From: Clostridiales bacterium Firm_14
Lineage (GTDB): Bacteria; Bacillota; Clostridia; Saccharofermentanales; Saccharofermentanaceae
DNA length: 64,000 nt
Direction of reading: 5' to 3'
Assembly: GCA_001604135.1 (NCBI GenBank)
Contig: LVAT01000016.1
Coordinates: forward strand, 32,727 to 96,726
In this document: positions 43,498-50,858 of the stretch, in pieces
Numbering within the stretch: the first letter of the stretch is position 1
Layout: each line of letters begins with the position of its first letter
Notes under the pieces: model-generated
Seen by the model: only the letters and a program-made list of their open reading frames with translations
What the model was told of the DNA's origin: nothing
Database searches by the model: none
Made by a program: the position numbers and the translations under genes

Positions 43498-44451
43498 TCA
43501 GAGACCCTCAACGGAAGCGATTGCCTCACGCATATTTGCCTCAGATTTCTTGAGGAGCTGGTACTCTTCATCTGTAAGACGCATGTCGATGATCTTATCA
43601 ACGCCGTTTGCACCGATGAGTGCAGGAACGTCCAAAGTAACACCGGAGATGCCGTATTCGCCGTTAAGTCTTGTAGCAACTGTTCTGATCGTGTGCTCGT
43701 CTTCTGTGATGGATCTCAAAAGTGTAGCAGCACTTACAGCGATACCGTTGAATGTAGCGCCCTTGAGCTTGATGATCTGAGCGCCGGAAGACTTTGTCTG
43801 CTGTGCGATCTCATCCTTAACATCCTGGCCGAAAGGTACGCCGATAGCTTCTGCATACTCGTCGATACCCATACCAGCAACGTGAGTATGGCTCCAGCAA
43901 GGGAACTGTGTCTCACCGTGCTCGCCGAGGATATAACCGTGAACGTTTCTGACGTCAACGCCGAGCTTTCTTGAGATGAGGACTCTGAAACGTGCAGAGT
44001 CAAGATTCGTACCGGAACCGATGATCTTGTTTGAAGGAAGTCCGGACCACTCAGCAACCTTATATGTAACGAGGTCGCAAGGGTTGGAGATTACCATGAT
44101 GACACCCTTGTTGTAGTGCTCCATGATGCTGTCTGTGATAGTGTGAGCGAGCTTGACGTTCTTCTTGGCAAGGTCAAGTCTTGTCTCGCCTTCTTTTCTC
44201 GGGATACCTGCCGTGATGATGATGCAGTCTGCATCCTTAACGTCACTGTAGTCGCCTGCGTGAATGTACATATCGCCGATGAACGGAAGTCCGTGGCTGA
44301 TATCAAGAGCTTCACCGAGAGCCTTTTCCTTATTGACATCAATAAGTACGAGCTCAGAGCAGAGCTGCTGCATTGCGATTGCGAAAGCGGTTGTTGATCC
44401 TACCGCACCTGCGCCGATGATGGCGACTTTGGTTCCTTCTTGTTTATACAT
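43498..44451 (-). CDS. L-lactate/malate dehydrogenase family protein
   Basis: The 317-residue product has the NAD loop GAGAVGST, Asp38 ending beta-2, GETRLDL with Arg91, NLDSARFR and the catalytic GEHGET His. The residue that sets substrate choice, Gln in lactate dehydrogenases (AGANQKPGETR), is Arg85 here (AGIPRKEGETR), as in malate dehydrogenases. The rest of the sequence is LDH-like. The reaction (pyruvate/lactate or oxaloacetate/malate) is therefore uncertain. The gene stands alone, with a possible operator palindrome TTTGATAATCAAA at 44580-44592. Confidence 0.85.
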   Translation of the reverse strand: MYKQEGTKVAIIGAGAVGSTTAFAIAMQQLCSELVLIDVNKEKALGEALDISHGLPFIGDMYIHAGDYSDVKDADCIIITAGIPRKEGETRLDLAKKNVKLAHTITDSIMEHYNKGVIMVISNPCDLVTYKVAEWSGLPSNKIIGSGTNLDSARFRVLISRKLGVDVRNVHGYILGEHGETQFPCWSHTHVAGMGIDEYAEAIGVPFGQDVKDEIAQQTKSSGAQIIKLKGATFNGIAVSAATLLRSITEDEHTIRTVATRLNGEYGISGVTLDVPALIGANGVDKIIDMRLTDEEYQLLKKSEANMREAIASVEGL

Positions 44452-44645
44452 AGCATTACGCCCCCTTTAATAGCAATACGAATGATATCAAGAACCCACT
44501 TTCAAATAAAGTCATTATTCGTTAGGATTTTTACCTAAAATTTGCACTCGGAATCACCCCCGAAAGTGTAATTTGATAATTTGATAATCAAAGTTTTTCC
44601 TTGATTTTGCTGGGTTTTACGGGCTTTTTCGTCCTTTTAATCGAA

Positions 44646-44674
44646 TTGACGGTTTATACAAGACTGGCTATAAT
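44646..44674 (+). promoter_or_regulatory. Consensus promoter for the antitoxin RNA
   Basis: TTGACG (44646-44651) and TATAAT (44669-44674) are exactly 17 bp apart. The start site would be near 44682, and no reading frame of note follows, so it drives a small RNA. Confidence 0.8.
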
Positions 44675-44681
44675 TAATTTA

Positions 44682-44775
44682 TAGATGAGGCACTACCATA
44701 TAGGCGGTTGTCCTCAGTGATGGGTTATAAAAATAAGCCGCATCCTTTGGTCTGGGGCGGCTTATTTGTTTTAGA
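44682..44775 (+). ncRNA. Predicted type I antitoxin RNA, about 94 nt
   Basis: The transcript from the promoter at 44646-44674 ends at a perfect 11-bp hairpin (AAATAAGCCGC and GCGGCTTATTT, 44731-44767) followed by GTTTT. It overlaps the toxin gene's 3' end on the opposite strand by about 50 nt and would base-pair with the toxin mRNA, as in the TxpA/RatA and BsrG/SR4 systems. The same hairpin can also end toxin transcription. Confidence 0.7.
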
Positions 44776-44939
44776 ACAAAGAGCAATAATTGAAACTATT
44801 AACATACCTATCGTGAATATCACGATGAGCATTTCATAATCTGTCATACTGCACCTCCTTTCACCATAACCGAGATCATGGATTTAAGGAGAACAACCGC
44901 CTAAACACATGAGTGTTTCCGCTTAAGGTAATGCCTCAT
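44685..44939. repeat. Imperfect inverted repeats flanking the toxin-antitoxin locus
   Basis: ATGAGGCACTACC (44685-44697) recurs inverted as ATGAGGCATTACC (44939-44927 on the minus strand), and AGGCGGTTGT (44702-44711) recurs inverted at 44902-44893. Both predicted RNAs therefore carry like sequences near their 5' ends. The meaning is unclear: shared regulation, a folding partner, or remnants of a mobile unit. Confidence 0.6.
44725..44847 (-). CDS. Holin-like type I toxin peptide, 40 aa (TxpA/BsrG-like)
   Basis: The peptide begins MTDYEMLIVIFTIGMLIV, matching the pattern of TxpA/BsrG and holin-like toxins (M-x-x-YE-x-L, one membrane helix, short charged tail). A strong SD AAAGGAGGTG precedes the ATG by 4 bases. 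The tail KTNKPPQTKGCGLFL is encoded by the terminator hairpin itself, so the stop codon lies in the U-run. A small RNA runs on the other strand. A possible toxin promoter lies near 44940-44965 (TTGTGA-16 bp-TATTAA). Overproduction would depolarise or disrupt the membrane. Confidence 0.82.
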   Translation of the reverse strand: MTDYEMLIVIFTIGMLIVSIIALCSKTNKPPQTKGCGLFL

Positions 44940-45054
44940 TAATAGCGTAAATCCCTACAATCACAAAATCATTGCTTTAATTGGACTATCCCCTATTCTG
45001 CAGCATTGAATATACTTTCCTGTCCCATTATCAGGATTTTGTTCTTCCTAGAAC

Positions 45055-45090
45055 GCAAAAACGGCACAAGACCATTGGTCCTGCGCCGCC
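45055..45090 (-). terminator. Terminator of thrS
   Basis: On the minus strand GGCGCAGGACC and GGTCTTGTGCC pair with G-U wobbles around a 3-nt loop, then GTTTTTGC. It lies about 35 bases after the thrS stop. Confidence 0.7.
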
Positions 45091-45122
45091 TTATCTAGTT
45101 ATTTAATTACCTTTTAAGAGGA

Positions 45123-46949
45123 TCAGATCTCCTGAGGGAGCTCCAATGTTCTCTCAGCGTTGAGCTTGCTGCAGAGTTCAACGAACTTATCAAGTGCTAC
45201 GCCCTGAAGCTGCTTGTTAGAGCCTCTTACGTTGACAGATACTGTGTTCTCGGCAGCTTCCTTATCACCTACAACGAGGATATAAGGATCCTTCATCTGC
45301 TTGAATCTCTTGATCTTGTCTCTCATGTTGACGTCTGTAAGGTCTGATTCGACTCTTACGCCAACTTTTGTGAGGGCATCAGCAACCTTCTGTGCATATT
45401 CGTTGTGCTCAGGTCTGATCGGTACAACTGCTACCTGGTAAGGGTTGAGCCAGAACGGGAATGCGCCCTTGAAGTGCTCTGTGATGATGCCGATGAAGCG
45501 CTCGAAAGAACCGAAGATGGCTCTGTGGATAACGATAGGCATCTTCTGAGCGCCGTCCTTGTCAACGAATGTGAGCTCAAAGTTATGAGGGAGCTGGAAG
45601 TCGAGCTGGACTGTACCGCACTGCCACTCACGTCCAAGAGCATCCTTGATCTGAAGGTCGATCTTCGGGCCGTAGAACGCGCCGTCGCCTTCGTTGATCT
45701 CATAATTGCCCTCACCATACTTCTCGTCGAGAATGGCCTTCAGAGAGGCTTCTGCAGCGTTCCAGGACTCGATATCGCCCATGAAGTCGTCAGGTCTTGT
45801 GGAGAACTCTGCTCTGTATGTGATACCGAATGTCTTGTAGATCTCGTCTGCAATAGCGATAACGTCCTTGATCTCGTCCTTGATCTGGTCAGGTGTAACG
45901 AATGTATGGTCGTCGTCCTGACGGAACTCCTGAACTCTGAACAGGCCGTTCATCTGGCCTGACTTCTCCTTACGGTGGAGAACGTCATACTCGCTGTAAC
46001 GGATAGGAAGTTCCTTATATGAGTGCATCGTGCGCTTGTAGGACATCATGGCGTTAGGGCAGTTCATCGGCTTTGCTGCCATTGTGTCTTCTGCCTCTAC
46101 GGAATACTTCTCGGGAGCTTCTTCGCCGTTAACTGCGTCTGTAGCATTTACGCCCTTTGTGATACCGGGAACGATGAACATGTTGTTCTGATAGTGTGCC
46201 CAGTGTCCGGAAATGAGCCAAAGCTTCTTATTGTTGATAAGAGGTGCTGAGATCTCTGTGTATCCGTGCTTGCCCTGGATCTCTCGGGAGTACTTCATGA
46301 GTTCCTGGTAAAGGATCCAGCCCCTGGGGAGCCAGTAAGCCATACCGGGTGCTGTCTCACGGAACATAAAGAGGTCAAGAGCTGTACCGATCTTCTTGTG
46401 GTCTCTCTCCTGAGCTTCCTTAAGCCATGCAAGGTGAGCCTTGAGCTCATCCTTTGAAGGGAATGCGAAAAGATAGATTCTCTGAAGCTGATCTCTCTTC
46501 TCATCGCCTCTCCAGTAAGCACCGGAAACATTCTTGATCTTGAATGCGGCGCTGAAGAGCTCCTGTGAATTATCTACGTGAGGACCACGGCAAAGATCGA
46601 CGTAGTCATCACCTGTGTAATATATCGAAATAGTCTCGTCTGCAGGCAGATCGATGATAAGTTCAGTCTTGAACTTCTGATCCTTGAAGAGCTCCAATGC
46701 CTCATCCTTGGAGATGACCTTACGTGTCCAGTCTTCTCTCCTCTTGATGATCTCGTGCATCTTTTCTTCAATTGCAGGGAAATCCTCTTCTGTGACCGTT
46801 CTCGGAAGGACGAAATCATAGTAGCATCCGTCTTCGATCTCAGGTCCGATCGCGTACTGTACCTCTTTGCCGTAGATCTCGATAACAGCCTTAGCCAGGA
46901 TGTGTGCAAGAGAGTGACGGTACACCTTCAATACTTCTTCTTTTTCCAT
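45123..46949 (-). CDS. thrS: Threonyl-tRNA synthetase lacking the N-terminal TGS domain
   Basis: The 608-residue class II synthetase charges tRNA-Thr. It begins directly with the editing (SAD) domain: HSLAHILAKAV, then CRGPHV. The catalytic core has motif 2 (FRVQEFRQDDDH) and motif 3 (HRAIFGSFERFIG), and an HGTP anticodon-binding domain follows. The about 60-residue TGS domain found in most bacterial ThrRS is absent, and no start upstream could supply it. Zinc ligands Cys/His/His are kept (MNCPNAM, DDHTF, VIHRAI). No T-box is seen in its short leader. Confidence 0.95.
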   Translation of the reverse strand: MEKEEVLKVYRHSLAHILAKAVIEIYGKEVQYAIGPEIEDGCYYDFVLPRTVTEEDFPAIEEKMHEIIKRREDWTRKVISKDEALELFKDQKFKTELIIDLPADETISIYYTGDDYVDLCRGPHVDNSQELFSAAFKIKNVSGAYWRGDEKRDQLQRIYLFAFPSKDELKAHLAWLKEAQERDHKKIGTALDLFMFRETAPGMAYWLPRGWILYQELMKYSREIQGKHGYTEISAPLINNKKLWLISGHWAHYQNNMFIVPGITKGVNATDAVNGEEAPEKYSVEAEDTMAAKPMNCPNAMMSYKRTMHSYKELPIRYSEYDVLHRKEKSGQMNGLFRVQEFRQDDDHTFVTPDQIKDEIKDVIAIADEIYKTFGITYRAEFSTRPDDFMGDIESWNAAEASLKAILDEKYGEGNYEINEGDGAFYGPKIDLQIKDALGREWQCGTVQLDFQLPHNFELTFVDKDGAQKMPIVIHRAIFGSFERFIGIITEHFKGAFPFWLNPYQVAVVPIRPEHNEYAQKVADALTKVGVRVESDLTDVNMRDKIKRFKQMKDPYILVVGDKEAAENTVSVNVRGSNKQLQGVALDKFVELCSKLNAERTLELPQEI

Positions 46950-47105
46950 TGTAAAAAACCTCCTCTAGAGTTTTATGCACAGAACCGCTGTGCAGAATTT
47001 AAAGATTGTACCACAAATAAAAGAAAAATGTTGATTTATAGGGCTTTACAGTCCGGGAAGGCTGTTTTCGCGCATTTCAGAACGTTTGTTTGCGTAAAAG
47101 AGCAT

Positions 47106-47133
47106 GAAAAAGGGGTGCATGTAAAGCACCCCT
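47106..47133 (-). terminator. Terminator of the F420 ligase-like gene
   Basis: On the minus strand AGGGGTGC and GCACCCCT (perfect 8 bp) are followed by TTTTTC, 24 bases after the stop codon at 47157. Confidence 0.85.
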
Positions 47134-47156
47134 CTTCATAACCGTCTTTTCAAATA

Positions 47157-48350
47157 TCAGTTTGTGTAGTTATCGAAATAACCCTGAACGAGTACGACAG
47201 GTGTTCCCTTATCGCCTGAACCTGAAGTGAGGTCGCACAAAGAACCGATGAGGTCTGTGAGCTGTCTGGGTGTTGTACCCTCACTTGCCATCTTGCCTAC
47301 GAGGTTTGCATCCTTAGCCTTGATGCTCTCTGAGATAGCCTTCTTAAGAGCTTCACCGGAGAGATCTGCAAAATCATTATCTGCAAGGTACTTAAGCTTG
47401 AGCTCGTTAGGTGTACCGATAAGTCCGTCTGTAAATGCAGGTGAAACGACCGGGTCAGCAAGTTCCCAGATCTTGCCCTGGGGATCCTTGAAAGCACCGT
47501 CTCCGTAGACCATTACTTCAACGCACTTGCCGGTCTTATCCAGGATCTTCTTCTGAATGTCGAGAACCAGGTCCTTGCACTCTCTGGGGAAGAGCTTTAC
47601 CTGATCTTCAGTAGCTTTATTGGATCCCAGAAGTCCGTATGTCTCGTTGCAGCCGCTGCCGTTAACAGGAGCATTCATTATCTCGTCGAGGCTTACGACC
47701 TTCTCTGCGCCTGCAGCAAGAAGGATCCTCTTTGTTCTCTTCCTTGTATGGATATCGCAGTTGATAACTGACTTGGTATAGTCGAGGATAGCCTTTGCCT
47801 GGTTGGCAAATACGATCTCAACATCACATCCGCATGCCTTGATGAGGTCGCCGTAATAAGCAACGTAATCAACGCCTGTGAACTCGTGCTTATTCTCTCC
47901 GAAGAGCTCACGGTACTTCTCAAGGGAAAGAACGTCGCTGTAAGGGTTAATGCCTGCCTCATCGATCTTATCAAGGCTTACCAGGCAGTTGCCAACCTCG
48001 TCAGAAGGATAAGAGAGCATGAGAACGATCTTCTTGCAGCCCATTGCGATACCGCGAAGGCAGATAGCAAATCTGTTGCGTGAAAGGATAGGGAAAATTA
48101 CGCCTACCGTTCCCCCGCCGAGCTTTGCCTTAACATCTTCTGCAATATCCTGAACAGAGCAGTAATTGCCCTGTGCTCTTGCTACGATAGACTCTGTGAT
48201 AGAGATGACATCCCGGTCCCTGATCTCAAAACCCTCTGCTTCAGCAGCGCCGAGGACTGAATCAGTTACGATCTCTGACAAGTCATCGCCTTTGCGGATG
48301 ATGGGGCATCTTATACCTCTTGATACTGTACCAACTCTTCTGTCTGACAT
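47157..48350 (-). CDS. Coenzyme F420-0:L-glutamate ligase-like protein
   Basis: The 397-residue product carries a CofE-type (F420_ligase) core: VISITESIVARAQGN near residue 52 and GGGTVGVIFPILSRNRFA near 85. It is longer than methanogen CofE (about 250) with a C-terminal extension. Homologues occur in many clostridia that have no known F420 pathway, so a different gamma-glutamylation or acid-amide ligation is possible. ATG at 48350 follows GGAGG, and an ATG 15 bases earlier lies before that site. It lies on the leading strand next to tRNA-Ser and parB. Confidence 0.82.
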   Translation of the reverse strand: MSDRRVGTVSRGIRCPIIRKGDDLSEIVTDSVLGAAEAEGFEIRDRDVISITESIVARAQGNYCSVQDIAEDVKAKLGGGTVGVIFPILSRNRFAICLRGIAMGCKKIVLMLSYPSDEVGNCLVSLDKIDEAGINPYSDVLSLEKYRELFGENKHEFTGVDYVAYYGDLIKACGCDVEIVFANQAKAILDYTKSVINCDIHTRKRTKRILLAAGAEKVVSLDEIMNAPVNGSGCNETYGLLGSNKATEDQVKLFPRECKDLVLDIQKKILDKTGKCVEVMVYGDGAFKDPQGKIWELADPVVSPAFTDGLIGTPNELKLKYLADNDFADLSGEALKKAISESIKAKDANLVGKMASEGTTPRQLTDLIGSLCDLTSGSGDKGTPVVLVQGYFDNYTN

Positions 48351-48429
48351 AGAGCGATCCTCCAATATTTATATTCCGCCGATTATTATATAGGAAAATT
48401 ATTTTGAATTAAAGAATATTTACTTTTTC

Positions 48430-48466
48430 AAAAATAAAACGACGACCGGTATTTCCGATCGTCGTT
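48430..48466 (-). terminator. Terminator of tRNA-Ser
   Basis: AACGACGACCGG and CCGATCGTCGTT pair with one wobble, followed on the minus strand by TTATTTTT. Confidence 0.75.
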
Positions 48467-48474
48467 GTAGGTTT

Positions 48475-48563
48475 TGGCGGAGCCGCAGGGATTCGAACCC
48501 TGGTGCCCGTGAAGGCAAACGGTTTTCAAGACCGCCTCGTTATGACCGCTTCGATACAGCTCC
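48475..48563 (-). tRNA. tRNA-Ser (anticodon TGA)
   Basis: An 89-nt gene with the long variable arm of class II tRNAs (TTTGCCTTCACGGGCA region). The anticodon loop is CTTGAAA (anticodon TGA), the acceptor stem GGAGCTG pairs with CGGCTCC, and discriminator G and CCA are encoded. Confidence 0.95.
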
Positions 48564-48666
48564 ATACCTAAAGGCACTTAATTATACATACATCAGAACC
48601 AGTTTGCAAGCATTGGCTTGAAAGCCGCTCAAAATATGTGTTACAAGGCCTTTAAGAGTTACCGGA

Positions 48667-49797
48667 TCACTGACCGCACAAGATCTCGATCAGTCTGTCC
48701 AGGTCTTCGTTATTCTTATAGTCGATTACAATACGGCCTCGGCCTGTAGCGCTGTCAAGAACCTTGATCTTTGCCTTGGCGCCGAGTTCCTTCTTAAGCT
48801 TTGTCTCGACTTCCTTGAGGCTCAGAGTAAAGCGGATGTCAGGCTGCTCGATGATCTGCTTCTTGGCCGGGTTGTCCTGAGCTTCAATGTACTTCTTAAC
48901 AAGAGCCTCAGCCTGGCGTACGTTGAGGTCACGGGTCATGATGACGTCAGCCACCTTACGCTGGTCTTCCTTCTCCTTAAGACCGAGGATAGCCTTGGCG
49001 TGACCTTCTGAGAGATCTCCGCGGCTTACGAATTCCTGGAGTGATTCATCAAGGTTAAGGATACGGATCGTATTTGCGATGGTTGCTCTTGGCTTACCGA
49101 GTCTCTTAGAAAGCTGGTCCTGTGTGAGCTTGTGGATCTTAAGAAGATTCTGCATGGCTGTAGCTTCTTCAATGGGATTTAAGTCTTCTCTCTGAATGTT
49201 CTCGATAAGAGCCTGCTCCATTGTCTCTCTGTCTGTAAGATCTCTTACGATTGCAGGGATAACTGAGAGGCCAGCGATACGTGCTGCTCTCCAGCGGCGC
49301 TCACCTGCTACGATCCTGTAACCGTCGCCCTTGCGCTGAACGATGATGGGCTGGATAACGCCGATCTCCTGGATGGAATTAGCGAGTTCGTTCAATGACT
49401 CATCATTGAAGATCTTTCTGGGCTGGCCGTTATTAGGGGAGATGTCATTGATCTTAAGTTCAACAACAGAATCTCTTTTATTCTCCGGAATACCATCAGC
49501 TGAAAGGAGTGCGCCAAGACCTCTTCCCATAGCAGTCTTGCTCTCGGATACAGCTTTGATGTTAGCGATGGGACGTGCAGCTGCCTTGGGTGCAGGCGCA
49601 GCTTTCTTTACGGGAGCCTTAACAGCAGCCTTCATGGGTGCTTTCTTGGCTGCGGGCTTTGCTGCCTTTTTGGGAGCTGCCTTAGCGGCAGTCTTCTTTA
49701 CAGGTGGTGCTTTCTTTACGGCAGGCTTGGCAGCTTTCTTAGCTGTAGTCTTCTTTGCTGCTGCCTTAGCGGTAACTTTCTTCTTTATATTTGCCAT
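48667..49797 (-). CDS. parB: ParB/Spo0J partition protein with histone H1-like N-terminal tail
   Basis: The 376-residue product has an added tail of about 85 residues made of Lys, Ala and Pro (AAAKKTTAKKAAKPA-type), then the ParB core: GLGALLS, PNNGQPRKIF, ViVQ, VAGERRWRAARIAGL (CTPase region), ENIQREDLNPIEEA and a helix-turn-helix. The core should bind the three parS sites at 50.7 kb and load condensin. The tail resembles histone H1 C-termini and bacterial Hc1-like tails and could bind DNA non-specifically. It is 10 bases after parA, so they are one operon. Confidence 0.95.
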   Translation of the reverse strand: MANIKKKVTAKAAAKKTTAKKAAKPAVKKAPPVKKTAAKAAPKKAAKPAAKKAPMKAAVKAPVKKAAPAPKAAARPIANIKAVSESKTAMGRGLGALLSADGIPENKRDSVVELKINDISPNNGQPRKIFNDESLNELANSIQEIGVIQPIIVQRKGDGYRIVAGERRWRAARIAGLSVIPAIVRDLTDRETMEQALIENIQREDLNPIEEATAMQNLLKIHKLTQDQLSKRLGKPRATIANTIRILNLDESLQEFVSRGDLSEGHAKAILGLKEKEDQRKVADVIMTRDLNVRQAEALVKKYIEAQDNPAKKQIIEQPDIRFTLSLKEVETKLKKELGAKAKIKVLDSATGRGRIVIDYKNNEDLDRLIEILCGQ

Positions 49798-49807
49798 ATC
49801 GTTCTCC

Positions 49808-50569
49808 TTATACTCTCTTGATTACTTCTTTGACCAAAGCCTCGTAAGCCTTGGAACCCTTGGAGTTCTTATCATAGTCGCAGATAGCAAGTCCGTGGCT
49901 CGGAGCTTCTGCAAGCCTTACGTTTCTGGGGATTACGGTCTTAAATACCTTTGTTCCGAAGTACTTATCTGTCTCTTCCTTAACCTGCCTGGAAAGCTGT
50001 GTTCTCATATTAAACATCGTGAGAACTACGCCAAGGATCTCGAGATCAGGATTGAGTTTCTTCTTAACGATGTTGATCGTATCCATGAGCTGTGAGAGAC
50101 CTTCAAGAGCATAGTACTCACCCTGGATCGGGATGACCAGTCTGTCTGCCGCAGTAAGAGCGTTGATAGTCAGCAAACCCAATGACGGCGGGCTGTCCAG
50201 GATTATGAAGTCATATGAATCACGGACCTGACTGATTGCATTTTTGAGGATCTGTTCTCTGGAAATGACCGTAACGAGTTCTACCTCTGCGCCGGCCAGA
50301 TTGATGTTGGTAGGGCAGATATCTACGTTATCCGCATTGGTCTCATAGATTACTTCTGAAAGAGGTGTCTCGTTGATGAGAACATCGTAAACTGTCAGTT
50401 CAAGCTCGCGCTTATCGATTCCGAGGCCGCTTGTAGCATTGGCCTGTGGGTCCATGTCTATCAGGAGGACCTTTTTCTTTTTCTTACCAAGGAAAGCGGC
50501 AAGATTGACAGCGGTTGTAGTCTTTCCGACACCGCCTTTTTGGTTTACAAGAGCAATTACTGTCGCCAT
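49808..50569 (-). CDS. parA: ParA/Soj chromosome partition ATPase
   Basis: The 253-residue deviant Walker ATPase has KGGVGKTT at residues 11-18, LIDMDPQANATSGLG and IILDSPPSLGLLT. ParA and ParB move and position the origin, and Soj also regulates DnaA. It ends 10 bases before parB and lies next to parS and gyrB. No signs of transfer. Confidence 0.97.
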   Translation of the reverse strand: MATVIALVNQKGGVGKTTTAVNLAAFLGKKKKKVLLIDMDPQANATSGLGIDKRELELTVYDVLINETPLSEVIYETNADNVDICPTNINLAGAEVELVTVISREQILKNAISQVRDSYDFIILDSPPSLGLLTINALTAADRLVIPIQGEYYALEGLSQLMDTINIVKKKLNPDLEILGVVLTMFNMRTQLSRQVKEETDKYFGTKVFKTVIPRNVRLAEAPSHGLAICDYDKNSKGSKAYEALVKEVIKRV

Positions 50570-50667
50570 ATTTAACTCCTTTTAATAAGTATTCCTATTC
50601 AGATATGCTAATTCTAACATTATAAATAAGAATAATATATGTCATCTTTAATACAATTTATTCCAAA

Positions 50668-50683
50668 TGTTCCACGTGGAACA
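50668..50683. promoter_or_regulatory. parS site 1
   Basis: TGTTCCACGTGGAACA is a perfect 16-bp palindrome, differing from the Bacillus parS consensus TGTTTCACGTGAAACA only by the symmetric T-to-C and A-to-G exchange. It lies between parA and gyrB. Confidence 0.92.
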
Positions 50684-50728
50684 TTTCCAAATTTGTCACG
50701 TTGGAGAAAATGTTCAAAACATGTTGAT

Positions 50729-50744
50729 TGTTCCACGTGGAACA
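50729..50744. promoter_or_regulatory. parS site 2
   Basis: Same 16-bp palindrome as site 1, 61 bp from start to start. Both sites match exactly, so ParB loading is probably strong. Confidence 0.92.
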
Positions 50745-50775
50745 ATTACACCTGCATGCGGACTTCTTCCCCGAC

Positions 50776-50791
50776 TGTTCCACGTGGAACA
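50776..50791. promoter_or_regulatory. parS site 3
   Basis: Third identical palindrome, 47 bp beyond site 2. Three sites in 124 bp form a parS cluster next to the parA promoter region. Confidence 0.92.
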
Positions 50792-50800
50792 TATAATGTA

Positions 50801-50834
50801 AAACGGGTGCCGGCACATGACCGAACACCCGTTT
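50801..50834 (-). terminator. Terminator of gyrB
   Basis: AAACGGGTG and CACCCGTTT (perfect 9 bp, GGTGCCGG-type loop of 16 nt) lie 25 bases after the gyrB stop codon, with TTTTACATT after the stem. Confidence 0.55.
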
Positions 50835-50858
50835 AAAGGATTTGACCTGATAAGTTTA

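Noticed and set aside
44580..44592. Rex operator upstream of the dehydrogenase gene
   Set aside because: TTTGATAATCAAA is a palindrome but does not match TTGTTAA-type Rex sites.
44685..44939. Mobile element bounded by the inverted repeats at the toxin-antitoxin locus
   Set aside because: There is no transposase and no target duplication, and the repeats fit the 5' ends of the two predicted RNAs.
46950..47105. T-box leader for thrS
   Set aside because: The gap is short and has no specifier loop or T-box sequence; only a promoter and ribosome site are visible.
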